64,000 nt of DNA from Syntrophothermus lipocalidus DSM 12680. GTDB lineage: Bacteria > Bacillota > Syntrophomonadia > Syntrophomonadales > Syntrophothermaceae. The stretch covers positions 992,001 through 1,056,000 of the forward strand of contig NC_014220.1 of NCBI RefSeq assembly GCF_000092405.1. Reading direction: 5' to 3'. The translations under genes and the position numbers were made by a program. Below, piece after piece: positions 1 to 9,081 of this stretch. Within the stretch, counting starts at the first letter, position 1. Each line of letters opens with the position of its first letter. Under the pieces are notes generated by a model that was not told where the DNA came from, searched no databases, and saw only the letters and a list, made by a program, of their open reading frames with translations.

Positions 1-1383
1 GCCTCCAAGCAGGCCCGGCTCGTTGCTGAAGGCGAGGTAAGGCCTAACAACCCGGCTCCGGCCACTGCAGAAAATGGCAAGACCGCATTCGCCTTGTTGT
101 TGAAACAAGCCTGTCAGGGCCACCAGGGGAAAGAAGCCTCTGATCCCGAGGGTGGTGCTTTGGGGCAGGAAACAGACAAAGGCCAGAACGCGGGCCTGGC
201 AAGCGACGGCGTGACAGCGAGCCTGGGAGCAGAAGGCGGGGTGACCCCGTTTGTGGTTGAGTTTCTGGGGGATAACGTCACTAACAAGGCCCAAGGAGCA
301 GACGGAAACGCTTTGGTTTTGCTGGCCAGTGGCATGGCGGTTATGCCTGAGATTGCTTCGGCGGGGTTAATCCTTTTCACAGCGCCACAGAACAGCGAGC
401 GAGGCGATCTCTCGGGGCTGCAGGCTCCTGAGGGAGACGTGAGGGGGCCGAGTTCGTACCCGACAGTTGTTGCTTTCGATGGGGCCGGGGTTATCAACGC
501 AGACGGTTTACCTGTTACGCCAGGCAACGGAACAGGGATTTTGCCCGCTGTTGCCGACGAAACCCCTCAGATACTTTTGGTCGAAGGGCCCCAGGTGGTT
601 TCAGTGGACAAGGGGGGCGGGAAAGGGCGGCTTTCTGGCGACACGAATCCGCCAGTGCCGGATGGTGTTACGGTCAGCCCTCAAGCGGATACCAAAGGAA
701 CGCCCCAGATACGGGGTTTTCTAGAGTCAGCATCGCAACAACCGGTAAACGTCAAAGACCTGATTCTCGCAGAGACCTGCCGGGCTAAAGGACTGAAAGA
801 GCCTCAACTGATGCAAGAACCGAACACGAATACCGACAATACTATCCCGACCTTACCTTCTGACAGTATGATGCTTGCCGGTAAGCCTACGGATATTCAG
901 GGGCTTTCTAAGGAGATTGGAGCAAAGAATCCGGTGCCGTTCGAAAAGCTGGTAGACCAGGTGGTGCGAAAACTTGACGTTTTACTCACACCGGAACGGT
1001 CTGAGGTCGAGATGGTGCTCAAACCAGAAATTCTGGGCAAGCTCACCATCAAACTGAGTTTGGAGAACCACCAAGTGACAGCGCGTTTTATGGCAGAAAA
1101 CCAGCAAGTCAAGCAGGCATTGGAAGTTAACCTCCCGCAGTTGAAGGCGGCTCTCGAAGCCGGGGGCCTGAAGCTGGACCGGGCAGAAGTCGGCCTTTAT
1201 TATCAAGGAGGGCAGGATTTCCAGGGACAGTCGGGATTTCACCAGCAAAGAGCTCCGACCGCAAAGTGGGGATACGAGGGGGTAGGTGCTGGTCTGACAG
1301 TGGATGAGGTACAAGAAGAACAAATATCTCATTATCCTGGGGTTGAAGGGTCAAGCGTTGGGGTCTTGGATTACGTGGTTTAG
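1..1383 (+). CDS. fliK: Flagellar hook-length control protein FliK (5' end outside window)
   Basis: FliK is the molecular ruler secreted by the flagellar export apparatus; it stops hook growth and switches substrate specificity through FlhB. The frame is open from base 1 with no good start signal at the first in-frame TTG near 94, so the gene very probably begins upstream. The N-terminal two thirds are low in conservation, rich in Gly, Pro and Asp, as usual for the ruler region. The conserved C-terminal Flg_hook domain lies at about 950-1200 (SEVEMVLKPEILGKLTIKLS, followed by the QVKQALEVNLPQLKAALE helix). flgD follows 11 bp downstream, the normal order in Firmicute fla operons. Confidence 0.88.
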   Translation, partial: ASKQARLVAEGEVRPNNPAPATAENGKTAFALLLKQACQGHQGKEASDPEGGALGQETDKGQNAGLASDGVTASLGAEGGVTPFVVEFLGDNVTNKAQGADGNALVLLASGMAVMPEIASAGLILFTAPQNSERGDLSGLQAPEGDVRGPSSYPTVVAFDGAGVINADGLPVTPGNGTGILPAVADETPQILLVEGPQVVSVDKGGGKGRLSGDTNPPVPDGVTVSPQADTKGTPQIRGFLESASQQPVNVKDLILAETCRAKGLKEPQLMQEPNTNTDNTIPTLPSDSMMLAGKPTDIQGLSKEIGAKNPVPFEKLVDQVVRKLDVLLTPERSEVEMVLKPEILGKLTIKLSLENHQVTARFMAENQQVKQALEVNLPQLKAALEAGGLKLDRAEVGLYYQGGQDFQGQSGFHQQRAPTAKWGYEGVGAGLTVDEVQEEQISHYPGVEGSSVGVLDYVV

Positions 1384-1394
1384 GGGGTGAAGCG

Positions 1395-1910
1395 ATGCCA
1401 GTTTCTGGAGTGACCAGTAGTGAAAGTTCCACTGCCATAACGAGCGCGGCGAAGTCTCAAATACTGGGCAAAGATGATTTCTTCAAGCTCTTGATTACGG
1501 AACTCAAGTACCAGGATCCCCTCGAACCCATGAAAGACAGAGAATTCATAGCCCAGATGGCCAGCTTCAGTTCGCTGGAGCAGATGTACAACATGAACAC
1601 CAACCTGCAGAGCCTGTCTACAGCCTTGAACAGCTACGTTTCGACGTTGAGTAGCAACTTGTCGTGGCAAGAGGCCCTAGCCTTGCTTGGACAAGAGATC
1701 GAATTCGAGACCGCGGCAGGGACGGCTTGCGGGAGGGTCGAGTCTATAGTCTTAAAAGACGGGGTTCCCTATTTGACCGTAAACGGGGAACAGGTAAGTC
1801 TTGCCCAGGTAACTTCGGTGCACTGGAGTAGTAATTCAGACGAAGCGACAACAGCACCAGCTAGTACGGGTAGTAGCCAAGACGGTACAGAGGAGGACGA
1901 GGCCCAGTGA
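1395..1910 (+). CDS. flgD: Flagellar hook-capping/assembly scaffold protein FlgD
   Basis: FlgD caps the growing hook and guides polymerisation of FlgE subunits outside the cell. The 171-residue product has the family hallmark at residues 24-64: LGKDDFFKLLITELKYQDP, then EPMKDREFIAQMASFSSLEQM. A short C-terminal beta region and an acidic, Ser/Thr-rich tail follow, so it is a compact FlgD like those of Bacillus and Clostridia. The ATG is preceded by GGGGTGA. The stop overlaps the GTG of the next gene by 4 bp, indicating translational coupling. Confidence 0.95.
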   Translation: MPVSGVTSSESSTAITSAAKSQILGKDDFFKLLITELKYQDPLEPMKDREFIAQMASFSSLEQMYNMNTNLQSLSTALNSYVSTLSSNLSWQEALALLGQEIEFETAAGTACGRVESIVLKDGVPYLTVNGEQVSLAQVTSVHWSSNSDEATTAPASTGSSQDGTEEDEAQ

Positions 1911-2284
1911 CTTCCAGGATAATGTTTCCTGAAGCCGCAAGTCTTCCGGTAAAATCGCCGGGCAAGGCAACAGCAGCCCAGGAAAACCAGGCTTCATTTG
2001 CCGAGATATTAAATCACAAGCTGCAGTCGCCACCGCTGCGGTTTTCTAACCATGCCCAGCAGAGACTGAAGTCACGAAACATTCAGCTTACATCAGGTGA
2101 GATAGAAAAACTTGAGGCTGCGGTACAGAAAGCCCGGGAGAAAGGGGCACGGGAGTCTCTCATCCTTTTTGACAAATTAGCCCTAGTGGTAAGCGTCAAA
2201 AACAATACGGTCATAACCGCCGTCGATGGCGAGAACATGAAGGAGAACGTTTTTACGAATATCGACAGCGCGGTTATAGTTTAG
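1907..2284 (+). CDS. Small flagellar-operon protein (TIGR02530-like) of unknown role
   Basis: This 125-residue soluble protein sits between flgD and flgE. It matches from memory the 'flagellar operon protein' family found at this position in many Clostridia. Its conserved part is FSNHAQQRLKSRNIQLTSGE, a helix with ALVVSVKNNTVITAVDG near the C-terminus. There is no signal peptide or membrane segment. The GTG start overlaps the flgD stop by 4 bp. A role as a cytoplasmic chaperone or regulator for hook export is only inferred from position. Confidence 0.8.
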   Translation: MTSRIMFPEAASLPVKSPGKATAAQENQASFAEILNHKLQSPPLRFSNHAQQRLKSRNIQLTSGEIEKLEAAVQKAREKGARESLILFDKLALVVSVKNNTVITAVDGENMKENVFTNIDSAVIV

Positions 2285-2358
2285 GGCTGGACCTCCAGAG
2301 AGGAAGCCCTGCTGGCGCTGAACGACTGAGGCGCTGAAAATACAGCAAAGGAGGTCGA

Positions 2359-3828
2359 ATGCCGATGATGCGGTCCATGTATGCTGGGGTGTCGGGTCTT
2401 CGTACCCACCAGCTGCGGATGGATGTGATAGGCAACAACATAGCTAATGTTAATACGGTTGGATACAAGAAAAGCCGGGCCATTTTCAAAGATGCTTTCT
2501 ACCAGGCTATCCGTGGTGGTTCAGCGCCGACCGGGGCCAGAGGCGGAACCAACCCGCAGGCTATCGGCTTGGGGGTACAACTGTCGAGCGTCGACGTGAT
2601 AGCGACTCCCGGCAGTGCTCAAACCACGGGCAAGAATACTGACCTCGCCATCGACGGTAACGGGTATTTCATCCTGGAAAGCGGGGGCGAGCGCTATTAC
2701 ACCAGGGCTGGAGCTTTTGATTTCGATGTCCTCGGTAACTACGTGGCTTCGGGCGGGTTGCATGTCATGGGGTACATGCCTTCGAAGGACGACAGCGGGA
2801 ACTGGATCACGGACTCGAGCGGGAAACGCAAGATCGATATCACTACCGGACTGGTTCCAATCGATATCTCAGCTCTCCAGAGCACGGAACCGAAAGCCAC
2901 AACCCTGATACGGTTTTCCGGGAACTTCGATTCGACCCTGGAACCCGAATACGTTTGGGACGAAACCTCGAGTAGCTTTGTCGACAATCCAGACGGGGCC
3001 GATTCCAAGATTACTTCTAAGGAATTCTACGATACCCTCGGCAATAAAAGGGTCCAGTATTTCAAGTTTGAGAAGGTCATGGAAAGAGACAATGTGGATA
3101 TCGGCAATGGCGAGACTATGAACGGGAGCATATGGCGGGTCCGTGCGAGCTCCGATCCCGACTGTCCCAATCCGACTGCCAGCGACTCCAAGAGCGAGGA
3201 CTACTACTTGTTTTTCGATGAAAAAGGAAAGCTGATCCGGGCAAAACACGATAACGGCACGACCGGGGCAAGCTCTTCGGACTGGCAAGAACCGGATGTT
3301 ACGGCTATGACGTTTGCTGCAACCGATGATCCAAGCAGTCAAAGTATCACTATCCATTATGTAAACAATGGGGTGCCGACTCAACAGCCCATTACCCTGA
3401 ATTTCTCATACCTTACCCAGTATAACGCTACTTTTACCGGTTGGGCTGAGTATCAGGACGGTTACACCAAGGGTGATTTAAGAAGCATAACTATCGACCA
3501 GAACGGGGTTATCCTAGGGGTTTACTCCAACGGAATCACAGACAACCTGGCCAGAGTAGCCTTGGCCGTTTTTCAGAACCCGGCGGGCCTCTTGGCTAAG
3601 GGCGGCAACCTGTTCCAGGTGTCCAACAACTCTGGCGACCCCAAGGTCGGAGCCCCCGGCGAGGAAGCTATGGGTGCCATACTCCCGGGTTCTTTAGAAA
3701 TGTCCAATGTTGACCTCTCAGAGGAATTCACCGACATGATAGTTACCCAGAGGGGTTTTCAAGCCAATTCCCGAATCATAACCACTTCTGATGAAATGCT
3801 GCAGGAACTGGTGAACCTCAAGCGGTAG
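2359..3828 (+). CDS. flgE: Flagellar hook protein FlgE
   Basis: FlgE is the polymer subunit of the flagellar hook, exported by the type III apparatus. The 489-residue product starts with the rod/hook signature MRSMYAGVSGLRTHQLRMDV followed by GNNIANVNTVGYKKS. It ends with the paired C-terminal signature SNVDLSEEFTDMIVTQRGFQ plus ANSRII; these two ends form the coiled D0 domain. The middle holds the variable surface-exposed domains. AAGGAGG lies 4 bases before this ATG and 10 bases before a second in-frame ATG at 2365, so either could be used. A short hairpin (AGGGCT/AAGCCCT, about 2283-2310) lies in the gap before the gene. Confidence 0.97.
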   Translation: MPMMRSMYAGVSGLRTHQLRMDVIGNNIANVNTVGYKKSRAIFKDAFYQAIRGGSAPTGARGGTNPQAIGLGVQLSSVDVIATPGSAQTTGKNTDLAIDGNGYFILESGGERYYTRAGAFDFDVLGNYVASGGLHVMGYMPSKDDSGNWITDSSGKRKIDITTGLVPIDISALQSTEPKATTLIRFSGNFDSTLEPEYVWDETSSSFVDNPDGADSKITSKEFYDTLGNKRVQYFKFEKVMERDNVDIGNGETMNGSIWRVRASSDPDCPNPTASDSKSEDYYLFFDEKGKLIRAKHDNGTTGASSSDWQEPDVTAMTFAATDDPSSQSITIHYVNNGVPTQQPITLNFSYLTQYNATFTGWAEYQDGYTKGDLRSITIDQNGVILGVYSNGITDNLARVALAVFQNPAGLLAKGGNLFQVSNNSGDPKVGAPGEEAMGAILPGSLEMSNVDLSEEFTDMIVTQRGFQANSRIITTSDEMLQELVNLKR

Positions 3829-3843
3829 GATATGACTCGGAGG

Positions 3844-3863
3844 CGGCGGGCTGGCGCCCGCCG
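3844..3863 (+). other. GC-rich hairpin between flgE and flbD
   Basis: A perfect 8-bp stem (CGGCGGGC / GCCCGCCG) with loop TGGC lies 15 bases after the flgE stop codon. There is no U-run after it, so it is not a standard intrinsic terminator. It may stabilise the abundant hook mRNA or mark an RNA processing point; that is inference. Confidence 0.5.
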
Positions 3864-3908
3864 GCCCTGAGTTACCTGCAAGGCTAGAACGGGGAAGGGG
3901 AGAGAGTC

Positions 3909-4103
3909 ATGCTGAGGCTAACCCGTTTGAATGGAGAGAAGATCATTTTAAATCCGGAGATGGTGGAATACCTTGAGGAGACCCCTGATACGGTAATTAC
4001 CTTGACTACGGGTAAAAAGTTGGTTGTGCGTGAATCTGTATCCAGAATTAGCGAAGAAATGATACGATATAAAAGGAGAATATTCGCCAACCTGAAGCTT
4101 TGA
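3909..4103 (+). CDS. flbD: Flagellar protein FlbD (SwrD/YlzI family)
   Basis: This 64-residue protein begins MLRLTRLNGEKIILNPEMVE, the hallmark of the FlbD family, and continues with a TPDTVITLTTGKKLVV segment. In Bacillus subtilis the homologue SwrD, at the same place between flgE and fliL, raises flagellar power for swarming. It is a small soluble beta-rich protein. AAGGGGAGAGAG before the ATG provides the ribosome site. The position between flgE and fliL supports the call. Confidence 0.93.
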   Translation: MLRLTRLNGEKIILNPEMVEYLEETPDTVITLTTGKKLVVRESVSRISEEMIRYKRRIFANLKL

Positions 4104-4160
4104 GCGACATTTACCAGTTGTTATTATTCAGCATCATTGTAACTGGGAGGTTAGAGGCAG

Positions 4161-4643
4161 GTGGCAGAGGAAAAGAACAACGGCGACAGCAAAGAAAAGA
4201 GTTCGAAGTCACGACTTGATCTGCAGATAATCGTGGTAGGTTTGGTAGTATTCCTGATGTGCATGGGCGGGGCTTACTTTATGATCCGCAGTCTTTTGGC
4301 TCCGCTGTTGCCCCAGGAAGAGGAGAAAAAGTCATCATCTGGAGAGGTAGTGCTGGTAGAAGCAGGAGAGTTTACCACTAACATTTACGACATAAACGGA
4401 ACTCGCTACTTGAAAGCCGAGGTGTATCTCCAGGTCCCCGATAAGAAGGTGGAGAAAGAGTTAGAAACGGTGATGCCGGTAGTAAAAGACGAAATACTTT
4501 CGATCCTTTCCTCTCAGACAGTGGCAGATCTAGACGTGCGAAACCGGGATAACCTGCGCAAGACGATTAAGGAGCGCTTGAACCGCAAATTGGGCGGGGA
4601 AAAGGTCACAGGAGTCTACTTTACCAGTTTCATTGTTCAATGA
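4161..4643 (+). CDS. fliL: Flagellar basal body-associated protein FliL
   Basis: FliL is a single-pass membrane protein beside the stator units of the motor. A charged cytoplasmic N-terminus is followed by one membrane helix at about residues 21-42 (LQIIVVGLVVFLMCMGGAYF). An outside domain of about 110 residues contains the usual YLKAEVYLQV strand and ends in VTGVYFTSFIVQ, typical of FliL. The start is GTG with GGGAGG and GGCAGG upstream. fliM follows after 46 bp, as in other Firmicutes. Confidence 0.93.
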   Translation: MAEEKNNGDSKEKSSKSRLDLQIIVVGLVVFLMCMGGAYFMIRSLLAPLLPQEEEKKSSSGEVVLVEAGEFTTNIYDINGTRYLKAEVYLQVPDKKVEKELETVMPVVKDEILSILSSQTVADLDVRNRDNLRKTIKERLNRKLGGEKVTGVYFTSFIVQ

Positions 4644-4689
4644 GGTTGGAACCGGGGCTGGGAGTATCTCGTACTAAGCGGAGGGAGAT

Positions 4690-5685
4690 TTGGTGAGCGA
4701 TATTCTTTCTCAGGAGGAGATAGACGCTTTGCTGGCTGCTCTCAGCCGGGGTGAAGTTGATGCTGATTCGCTTCGGCAGGAGCAAACGAAGAAAAAGATC
4801 CGGCTCTACGATTTCAGGCGGCCTAACAAGTTCTCCAAAGACCAGCTTCACACTCTGCAGGTGATATTCGAAAACTATTCGCGCTCGGTTAGCACCTACC
4901 TGTCGGCACAATTGCGGGCTGCTGTACAGATCGACGTGCTTTCGGTCGAGCAATTGACGTACGATGAATTCATGCGCTCACTACCCAACCCGACTATCAT
5001 GTGTGTTTTTTCGCTTCAACCTCTGGAGGGTAGTGCGATAATGGAGATAAACCCTAATCTAGGTTTTGCTATGCTGGACCGGATTCTTGGAGGTCCAGGT
5101 TTGCCGCCAGAGCGTATTCGCCCTTTAACTGAAATAGAAATAACACTGATTGAGAGATTGGCCCAGAGGATGTTGAGTTACCTGGAAGAACCGTGGAGCG
5201 GGATTATTGAGCTGCAGCCGGTGATGGACCGGATCGAGTCTAATCCTCAATTCACCCAGATCGTGTCTCCGAGTGAAATGGTGGTTATAATCTCTTTGGA
5301 ATCCAAGATCGGCGATGTACTCAGCCTCATTAACATCTGTATTCCTTTTTTGGTGTTGGAAAGCATTACCGGGAAGCTGAACGTCAACTACTATTACTCA
5401 TCTAGTGTTAAAGAGCGGTCTAAAGATAGCGCGTTGGTGCTAAAGAACCGCATCGAGAACGCTATGGTTCCGGTCAAGATACTGATCGGGAGCACGGTCA
5501 TAACGGTGAGAGAACTGTTAGAACTGGCTCCGGGGGATGTAATCCCATTGGAACGGCGGTTAGACGAGGACTTGGAAGTGGTTATTGGACAGAAACCCAA
5601 GTTTCGGGGCAAACCGGGGGTAGTAGGGAACCGATTAGCTCTCAAGATTACGGAAATTGTAAGCGAGGTGGATGATGATGCCTGA
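4690..5685 (+). CDS. fliM: Flagellar motor switch protein FliM
   Basis: FliM forms the middle ring of the switch complex and binds CheY-P. The N-terminus has the CheY-binding peptide LSQEEIDALLAAL. The central CheC-like domain includes TYDEFMRSLPNPTIM and GFAMLDRILGGPG, and the C-terminal SpoA/FliN-like domain includes VRELLELAPGDVIPL. Length is 331 residues, normal. The start is TTG 4690 or GTG 4693, both after GGAGGGAG. The 3' end overlaps fliY by 14 bp. Confidence 0.96.
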   Translation: MVSDILSQEEIDALLAALSRGEVDADSLRQEQTKKKIRLYDFRRPNKFSKDQLHTLQVIFENYSRSVSTYLSAQLRAAVQIDVLSVEQLTYDEFMRSLPNPTIMCVFSLQPLEGSAIMEINPNLGFAMLDRILGGPGLPPERIRPLTEIEITLIERLAQRMLSYLEEPWSGIIELQPVMDRIESNPQFTQIVSPSEMVVIISLESKIGDVLSLINICIPFLVLESITGKLNVNYYYSSSVKERSKDSALVLKNRIENAMVPVKILIGSTVITVRELLELAPGDVIPLERRLDEDLEVVIGQKPKFRGKPGVVGNRLALKITEIVSEVDDDA

Positions 5686-6880
5686 TGGGATACTCTCGCA
5701 GGAAGAAATAGACGCTCTCTTGCGTGGAGAGGTTGCTTTTCATGAAGAAAAAAAACCAGATGCCACGCTGACAGACACTGAAAGAGATGTTCTTGGCGAA
5801 ATCGGCAACATCTCGATGGGGACTGCTGCGACTACGCTTTCTACCTTGTTGCGCCGTAAGGTCAGTATTACTACACCTCAGGTCAAGCTGACAACCAGGC
5901 AGCAACTCCAGACCGACTATCCTTTGCCTTACCTGCTCATCGAGGTGGAGTACACGGACGGGCTTTCGGGAAGCAATATCCTGGTGGTAAAAAAAGAGGA
6001 CGCTGCTGTAATCGCAGATTTAATGATGGGAGGAGACGGTAGCGGTCGGGGACAAGAGTTAGGAGAAATTGAACTGAGTGCGGTTAGTGAGGCTATGAAC
6101 CAGATGATGGGCTCGGCCACCACGAGTTTGTCTTCCATGTTTGACCGGCGGATTGAGATAGCCCCGCCCCGGCTTACCCTAGTGGATTTGGGGAAAGAAA
6201 ACATTGACGCCAAGCTAGGCCAGGAATATCAAGACATTGTACAGATACTCTTCCGCATGGAAATAGAAGGGTTGGTTGACAGCGAGATAATGCAGATTAT
6301 GCCCTTAGAGGCAGCGAAGAGCATGGTTTCGACCTTGATGGGGGGTGTCCCCGAAACGAGCGATGCCGTGGCGGCAAGCCCGCCACCGTTAGCAGGCGTA
6401 AGTGGTCCCCAGACCAGCACTCCTTCGGGGGGCAAACCAGAAGAAATACCTATAGTTCCGCCACCTCCGCCTCTTTCTATGCCGTCGGTTAACGGCGGGG
6501 CGTTGTATGAACAGGCATTCGCCCAGACGGTTGCCGGGGGAGCGGGGGTAAAGAAGAGCGAGATAGCAGTGCAACCGGTGCAGTTCGCTCCCTTAACCCC
6601 CGAGGTGCGCTATGTTGAACCACAAAACATCAGCCTAATAATGGACGTGCCTTTGAACGTTTCAGTTGAACTGGGGCGGACCCGCAAGACCATTAAGGAA
6701 ATACTGGACCTGGGACCAGGGTCCATAGTTCAGCTCGAAAAATTGGCCGGGGAACCGGTCGATATTCTGGTTAATGGAAAGCTCATTGCTAAAGGAGAGG
6801 TGGTAGTCATCGACGAAAACTACGGGGTTAGGGTGACCGCGATAATCAGTCCTATGGACAGAGTCAGTAAACTTCAGTAG
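5672..6880 (+). CDS. fliY: Flagellar motor switch phosphatase FliY
   Basis: FliY is the Gram-positive switch protein that combines a CheC-type CheY-P phosphatase with a FliN domain. Residues 6-17 (GILSQEEIDALL) repeat the FliM-type CheY-P docking peptide. Two phosphatase half-sites of the ExxN type follow: E43-I-G-N46 and SEAMNQMMGSATTSL. A Pro-rich linker precedes the C-terminal FliN/SpoA domain (about 318-395, KTIKEILDLGPGSIVQLEKL). At 402 residues it is slightly longer than B. subtilis FliY. It overlaps fliM and is followed 18 bp on by cheY, its likely substrate. Confidence 0.96.
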   Translation: MMMPDGILSQEEIDALLRGEVAFHEEKKPDATLTDTERDVLGEIGNISMGTAATTLSTLLRRKVSITTPQVKLTTRQQLQTDYPLPYLLIEVEYTDGLSGSNILVVKKEDAAVIADLMMGGDGSGRGQELGEIELSAVSEAMNQMMGSATTSLSSMFDRRIEIAPPRLTLVDLGKENIDAKLGQEYQDIVQILFRMEIEGLVDSEIMQIMPLEAAKSMVSTLMGGVPETSDAVAASPPPLAGVSGPQTSTPSGGKPEEIPIVPPPPPLSMPSVNGGALYEQAFAQTVAGGAGVKKSEIAVQPVQFAPLTPEVRYVEPQNISLIMDVPLNVSVELGRTRKTIKEILDLGPGSIVQLEKLAGEPVDILVNGKLIAKGEVVVIDENYGVRVTAIISPMDRVSKLQ

Positions 6881-6898
6881 TCTGGGGAGGTTGACCTG

Positions 6899-7261
6899 AT
6901 GGCTAAGACGGTATTGGTGGTAGATGATGCGGCTTTTATGCGGATGATGATAAAGGATATTTTGACCAAAAACGGTTATGCGGTGGTAGGTGAAGCGGAA
7001 AACGGCTTGGTGGCCTTGGAGAAGTACAAGGAACTTAACCCCGATCTGGTAACCATGGATATAACGATGCCGGAAATGGACGGTATTACGGCGGTCAGGG
7101 AGATAAGGAAGATAGATCCAGGAGCCAAAATCATAATGTGCAGCGCCATGGGGCAACAAGCCATGGTCATCGACGCAATTCAAGCCGGAGCCAGGGATTT
7201 CGTGGTAAAACCGTTTCAACCCGAAAGGGTAGTAGAAGCAGTAAGCAAGGCAATAGGTTGA
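6899..7261 (+). CDS. cheY: Chemotaxis response regulator CheY
   Basis: This is a single-domain receiver of 120 residues that carries the phospho-signal from CheA to the motor. Active-site residues are visible: acidic pair D9/D10, phospho-acceptor D54 in TMDITMPEMDG, switch residue S82, and K104 in VVKPF. The ribosome site is GGGAGG. The gene lies between fliY and fliO, as in Bacillus, so the regulator and its phosphatase are made together. Confidence 0.96.
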   Translation: MAKTVLVVDDAAFMRMMIKDILTKNGYAVVGEAENGLVALEKYKELNPDLVTMDITMPEMDGITAVREIRKIDPGAKIIMCSAMGQQAMVIDAIQAGARDFVVKPFQPERVVEAVSKAIG

Positions 7262-7276
7262 GCAGGAAGTGGTAAG

Positions 7277-7924
7277 GTGTTTGGGTTTTCTCGGCGACAT
7301 CGCTGGATGCTCGCCTTCATGTTACTGGTTGTTTTCTTGAGTTTTTGTTCCCAGATAGGAAGAGCGCTGGGGGCTGATATTGAGAAGCAGAAGCTAGACC
7401 TCAAGTACGAGGAGCCGAAAGCTGAACCCGGTACCGGTATGGCTGGAGCTATGGTTCGCTTGATACTGAGCTTGGCAGTCATCGTCGGTAGTGCCTGGCT
7501 GGTTATCCGTTTGATGGGCAAGCAGATGACACGCCGAATGCAGGGCGAGTGGATACAGGTGCTAGACGAGGTTATGATCGGCCCCAATCGCGGCATTATG
7601 TTGTGTGAAGTGGGGGGGAAAGTTTTTGCCGTGGGGGTTACGGATCACCAGGTGGCAACCCTCTTTGAAGTGACCGATGAAGCCTTGATAGAAGACATGA
7701 TAAAGAAAGCTGAGGAAAGAAAGGTAACCCAGTCTTCAATACCGGCTAGTCTTCTTTGGGAACGGGCACAAAAGGCTCTGAATATTGGGAAGGGCAGGAA
7801 CTCCAAAGAACGGGAACGGTATTTTCATTCTCTGATGCAGGAGGAATTGCGGAATCTGGAACGACTTCGGTCCGGCCGGGATAGGGCTCAAGACACCTCA
7901 GGGAGAGGTGACGACAATGAATAA
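7277..7924 (+). CDS. fliO: Flagellar biosynthesis protein FliO (FliZ in Bacillus)
   Basis: FliO helps assemble the FliP ring of the export gate. The 215-residue product has an N-terminal hydrophobic stretch (about 10-31) that looks like a signal peptide, and a second helix at about 57-80 (MVRLILSLAVIVGSAWLVIR). A cytoplasmic FliO domain follows, with RMQGEWIQVLDEVMIGPNRG and LCEVGGKVFAVGVTDH. The C-terminal tail is long and charged. The start is GTG, and the 3' end overlaps fliP. Identity rests on the domain pattern plus position before fliP. Confidence 0.9.
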   Translation: MFGFSRRHRWMLAFMLLVVFLSFCSQIGRALGADIEKQKLDLKYEEPKAEPGTGMAGAMVRLILSLAVIVGSAWLVIRLMGKQMTRRMQGEWIQVLDEVMIGPNRGIMLCEVGGKVFAVGVTDHQVATLFEVTDEALIEDMIKKAEERKVTQSSIPASLLWERAQKALNIGKGRNSKERERYFHSLMQEELRNLERLRSGRDRAQDTSGRGDDNE

Positions 7925-8696
7925 AGTCGCCAGGGTAGTGGCTGTCGGCTTTGTGCTTGCGGCCTTCTTAATTATGGTTGTCGTATGCTTGACCGGTGAG
8001 GCTCAAGCCCAACAGTTCCAGATTCCTCAGGTCAGCATCAATATCGGCGGTGAATCCCAGGGAGAAACCGGGGTTTCTCAAGCTTTGCAGATATTGGCTT
8101 TGCTTACTATCTTGTCGCTGGCGCCGGCGATATTAATACTGCTTACCTCGTTTACCAGGATAATCGTGGTGTTGTCTTTTGTCAGGAGTGCCCTGGCCAC
8201 CCAGCAGATGCCGCCCAACCAGATTCTTGTAGGTTTGGCTTTGTTTTTGACGTTTTTCGTAATGGCTCCGACCTGGAAAGAAGTCAACGAAAAGGCTTTG
8301 CAGCCTTATTTCCAGGGAGAAATAACCCAGGACCAGGCGTTCACTCGGGGTATGGCGCCCCTGAGAACTTTTATGTTCAAACAAACTCGGGAAAAGGACT
8401 TGGCGTTGTTCGTGAAAATGGCGAAAATCCAGCGTCCTCGCACTTACGGGGATGTTCCTAACTACGTGCTTATTCCGGCTTTTGTTATCAGTGAATTAAA
8501 GACCGCGTTTGAGATCGGGTTTATCATCTTTGTTCCTTTTTTGGTTATCGACATGGTGGTTTCCAGCGCCCTCATGTCCATGGGAATGTTGATGCTTCCA
8601 CCTATGATGATATCGCTCCCTTTCAAGATATTGCTGTTTGTCTTGGTAGACGGGTGGAACTTGGTCGTCAACTCGCTCCTTATGAGTTTTCGATGA
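7908..8696 (+). CDS. fliP: Flagellar export gate protein FliP
   Basis: FliP is the main pore-forming subunit of the flagellar type III export gate (FliP5-FliQ4-FliR1). The 262-residue protein has a cleavable-type N-terminal signal region ending near AQA (about residue 34). Family motifs follow: LTSFTRIIVVLSFVRSALAT, PNQILVGLALFLTFFVMAPT and YVLIPAFVISELKTAFEIGF. The start could be GTG 7908 or ATG 7917; GGGAGAGG favours the latter. It overlaps fliO by 17 bp. Confidence 0.96.
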   Translation: MTTMNKVARVVAVGFVLAAFLIMVVVCLTGEAQAQQFQIPQVSINIGGESQGETGVSQALQILALLTILSLAPAILILLTSFTRIIVVLSFVRSALATQQMPPNQILVGLALFLTFFVMAPTWKEVNEKALQPYFQGEITQDQAFTRGMAPLRTFMFKQTREKDLALFVKMAKIQRPRTYGDVPNYVLIPAFVISELKTAFEIGFIIFVPFLVIDMVVSSALMSMGMLMLPPMMISLPFKILLFVLVDGWNLVVNSLLMSFR

Positions 8697-8783
8697 TCCG
8701 GCGCCTTGTCCAAGACGGAAGGACATAGATTGGAAGGTGGTTCGAAACAGGTTATCTCTGTTGGTTGGGGAAGGAGGAAAGCG

Positions 8784-9059
8784 GTGTATCAAGACGTTGT
8801 ATTAGGCCTGGCTAAAGAAGCGGTGTACGCTACCCTGTTGGTTGCGGCTCCTATTTTGCTCGGGAGCCTGTTGATCGGCTTGGTAATAAGTATTTTACAG
8901 GCAACTACCCAGATTCAAGAACAGACTCTAACCTTTGTTCCAAAAATCATTGTTGTACTGGTGGTTATCATAGTTTTTGGTCCTTGGATGCTCAATACGA
9001 TGGTTGCCTTTGCCAATAACCTTTTGGTTAATATACCTCAGTTTATCGACTTGCGGTGA
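8784..9059 (+). CDS. fliQ: Flagellar export gate protein FliQ
   Basis: FliQ is a two-helix subunit of the export gate. A longer frame opens at 8706, but the GTG at 8784 has AAGGAGG seven bases upstream and gives 91 residues, the family's usual size. Two membrane helices are visible: ATLLVAAPILLGSLLIGLVI and FVPKIIVVLVVIIVFGPWML. The ATTQIQEQTLTFVPK loop is the FliQ hallmark. fliR begins 22 bp downstream. Confidence 0.95.
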   Translation: MYQDVVLGLAKEAVYATLLVAAPILLGSLLIGLVISILQATTQIQEQTLTFVPKIIVVLVVIIVFGPWMLNTMVAFANNLLVNIPQFIDLR

Positions 9060-9081
9060 TGGAGGCGGGGTGTGAGGCCTG

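Noticed and set aside
94-96. First in-frame start of the fliK frame
   Set aside because: The frame is open from base 1 with FliK-like residues before this codon and no ribosome site, so the gene is taken as cut by the window edge.
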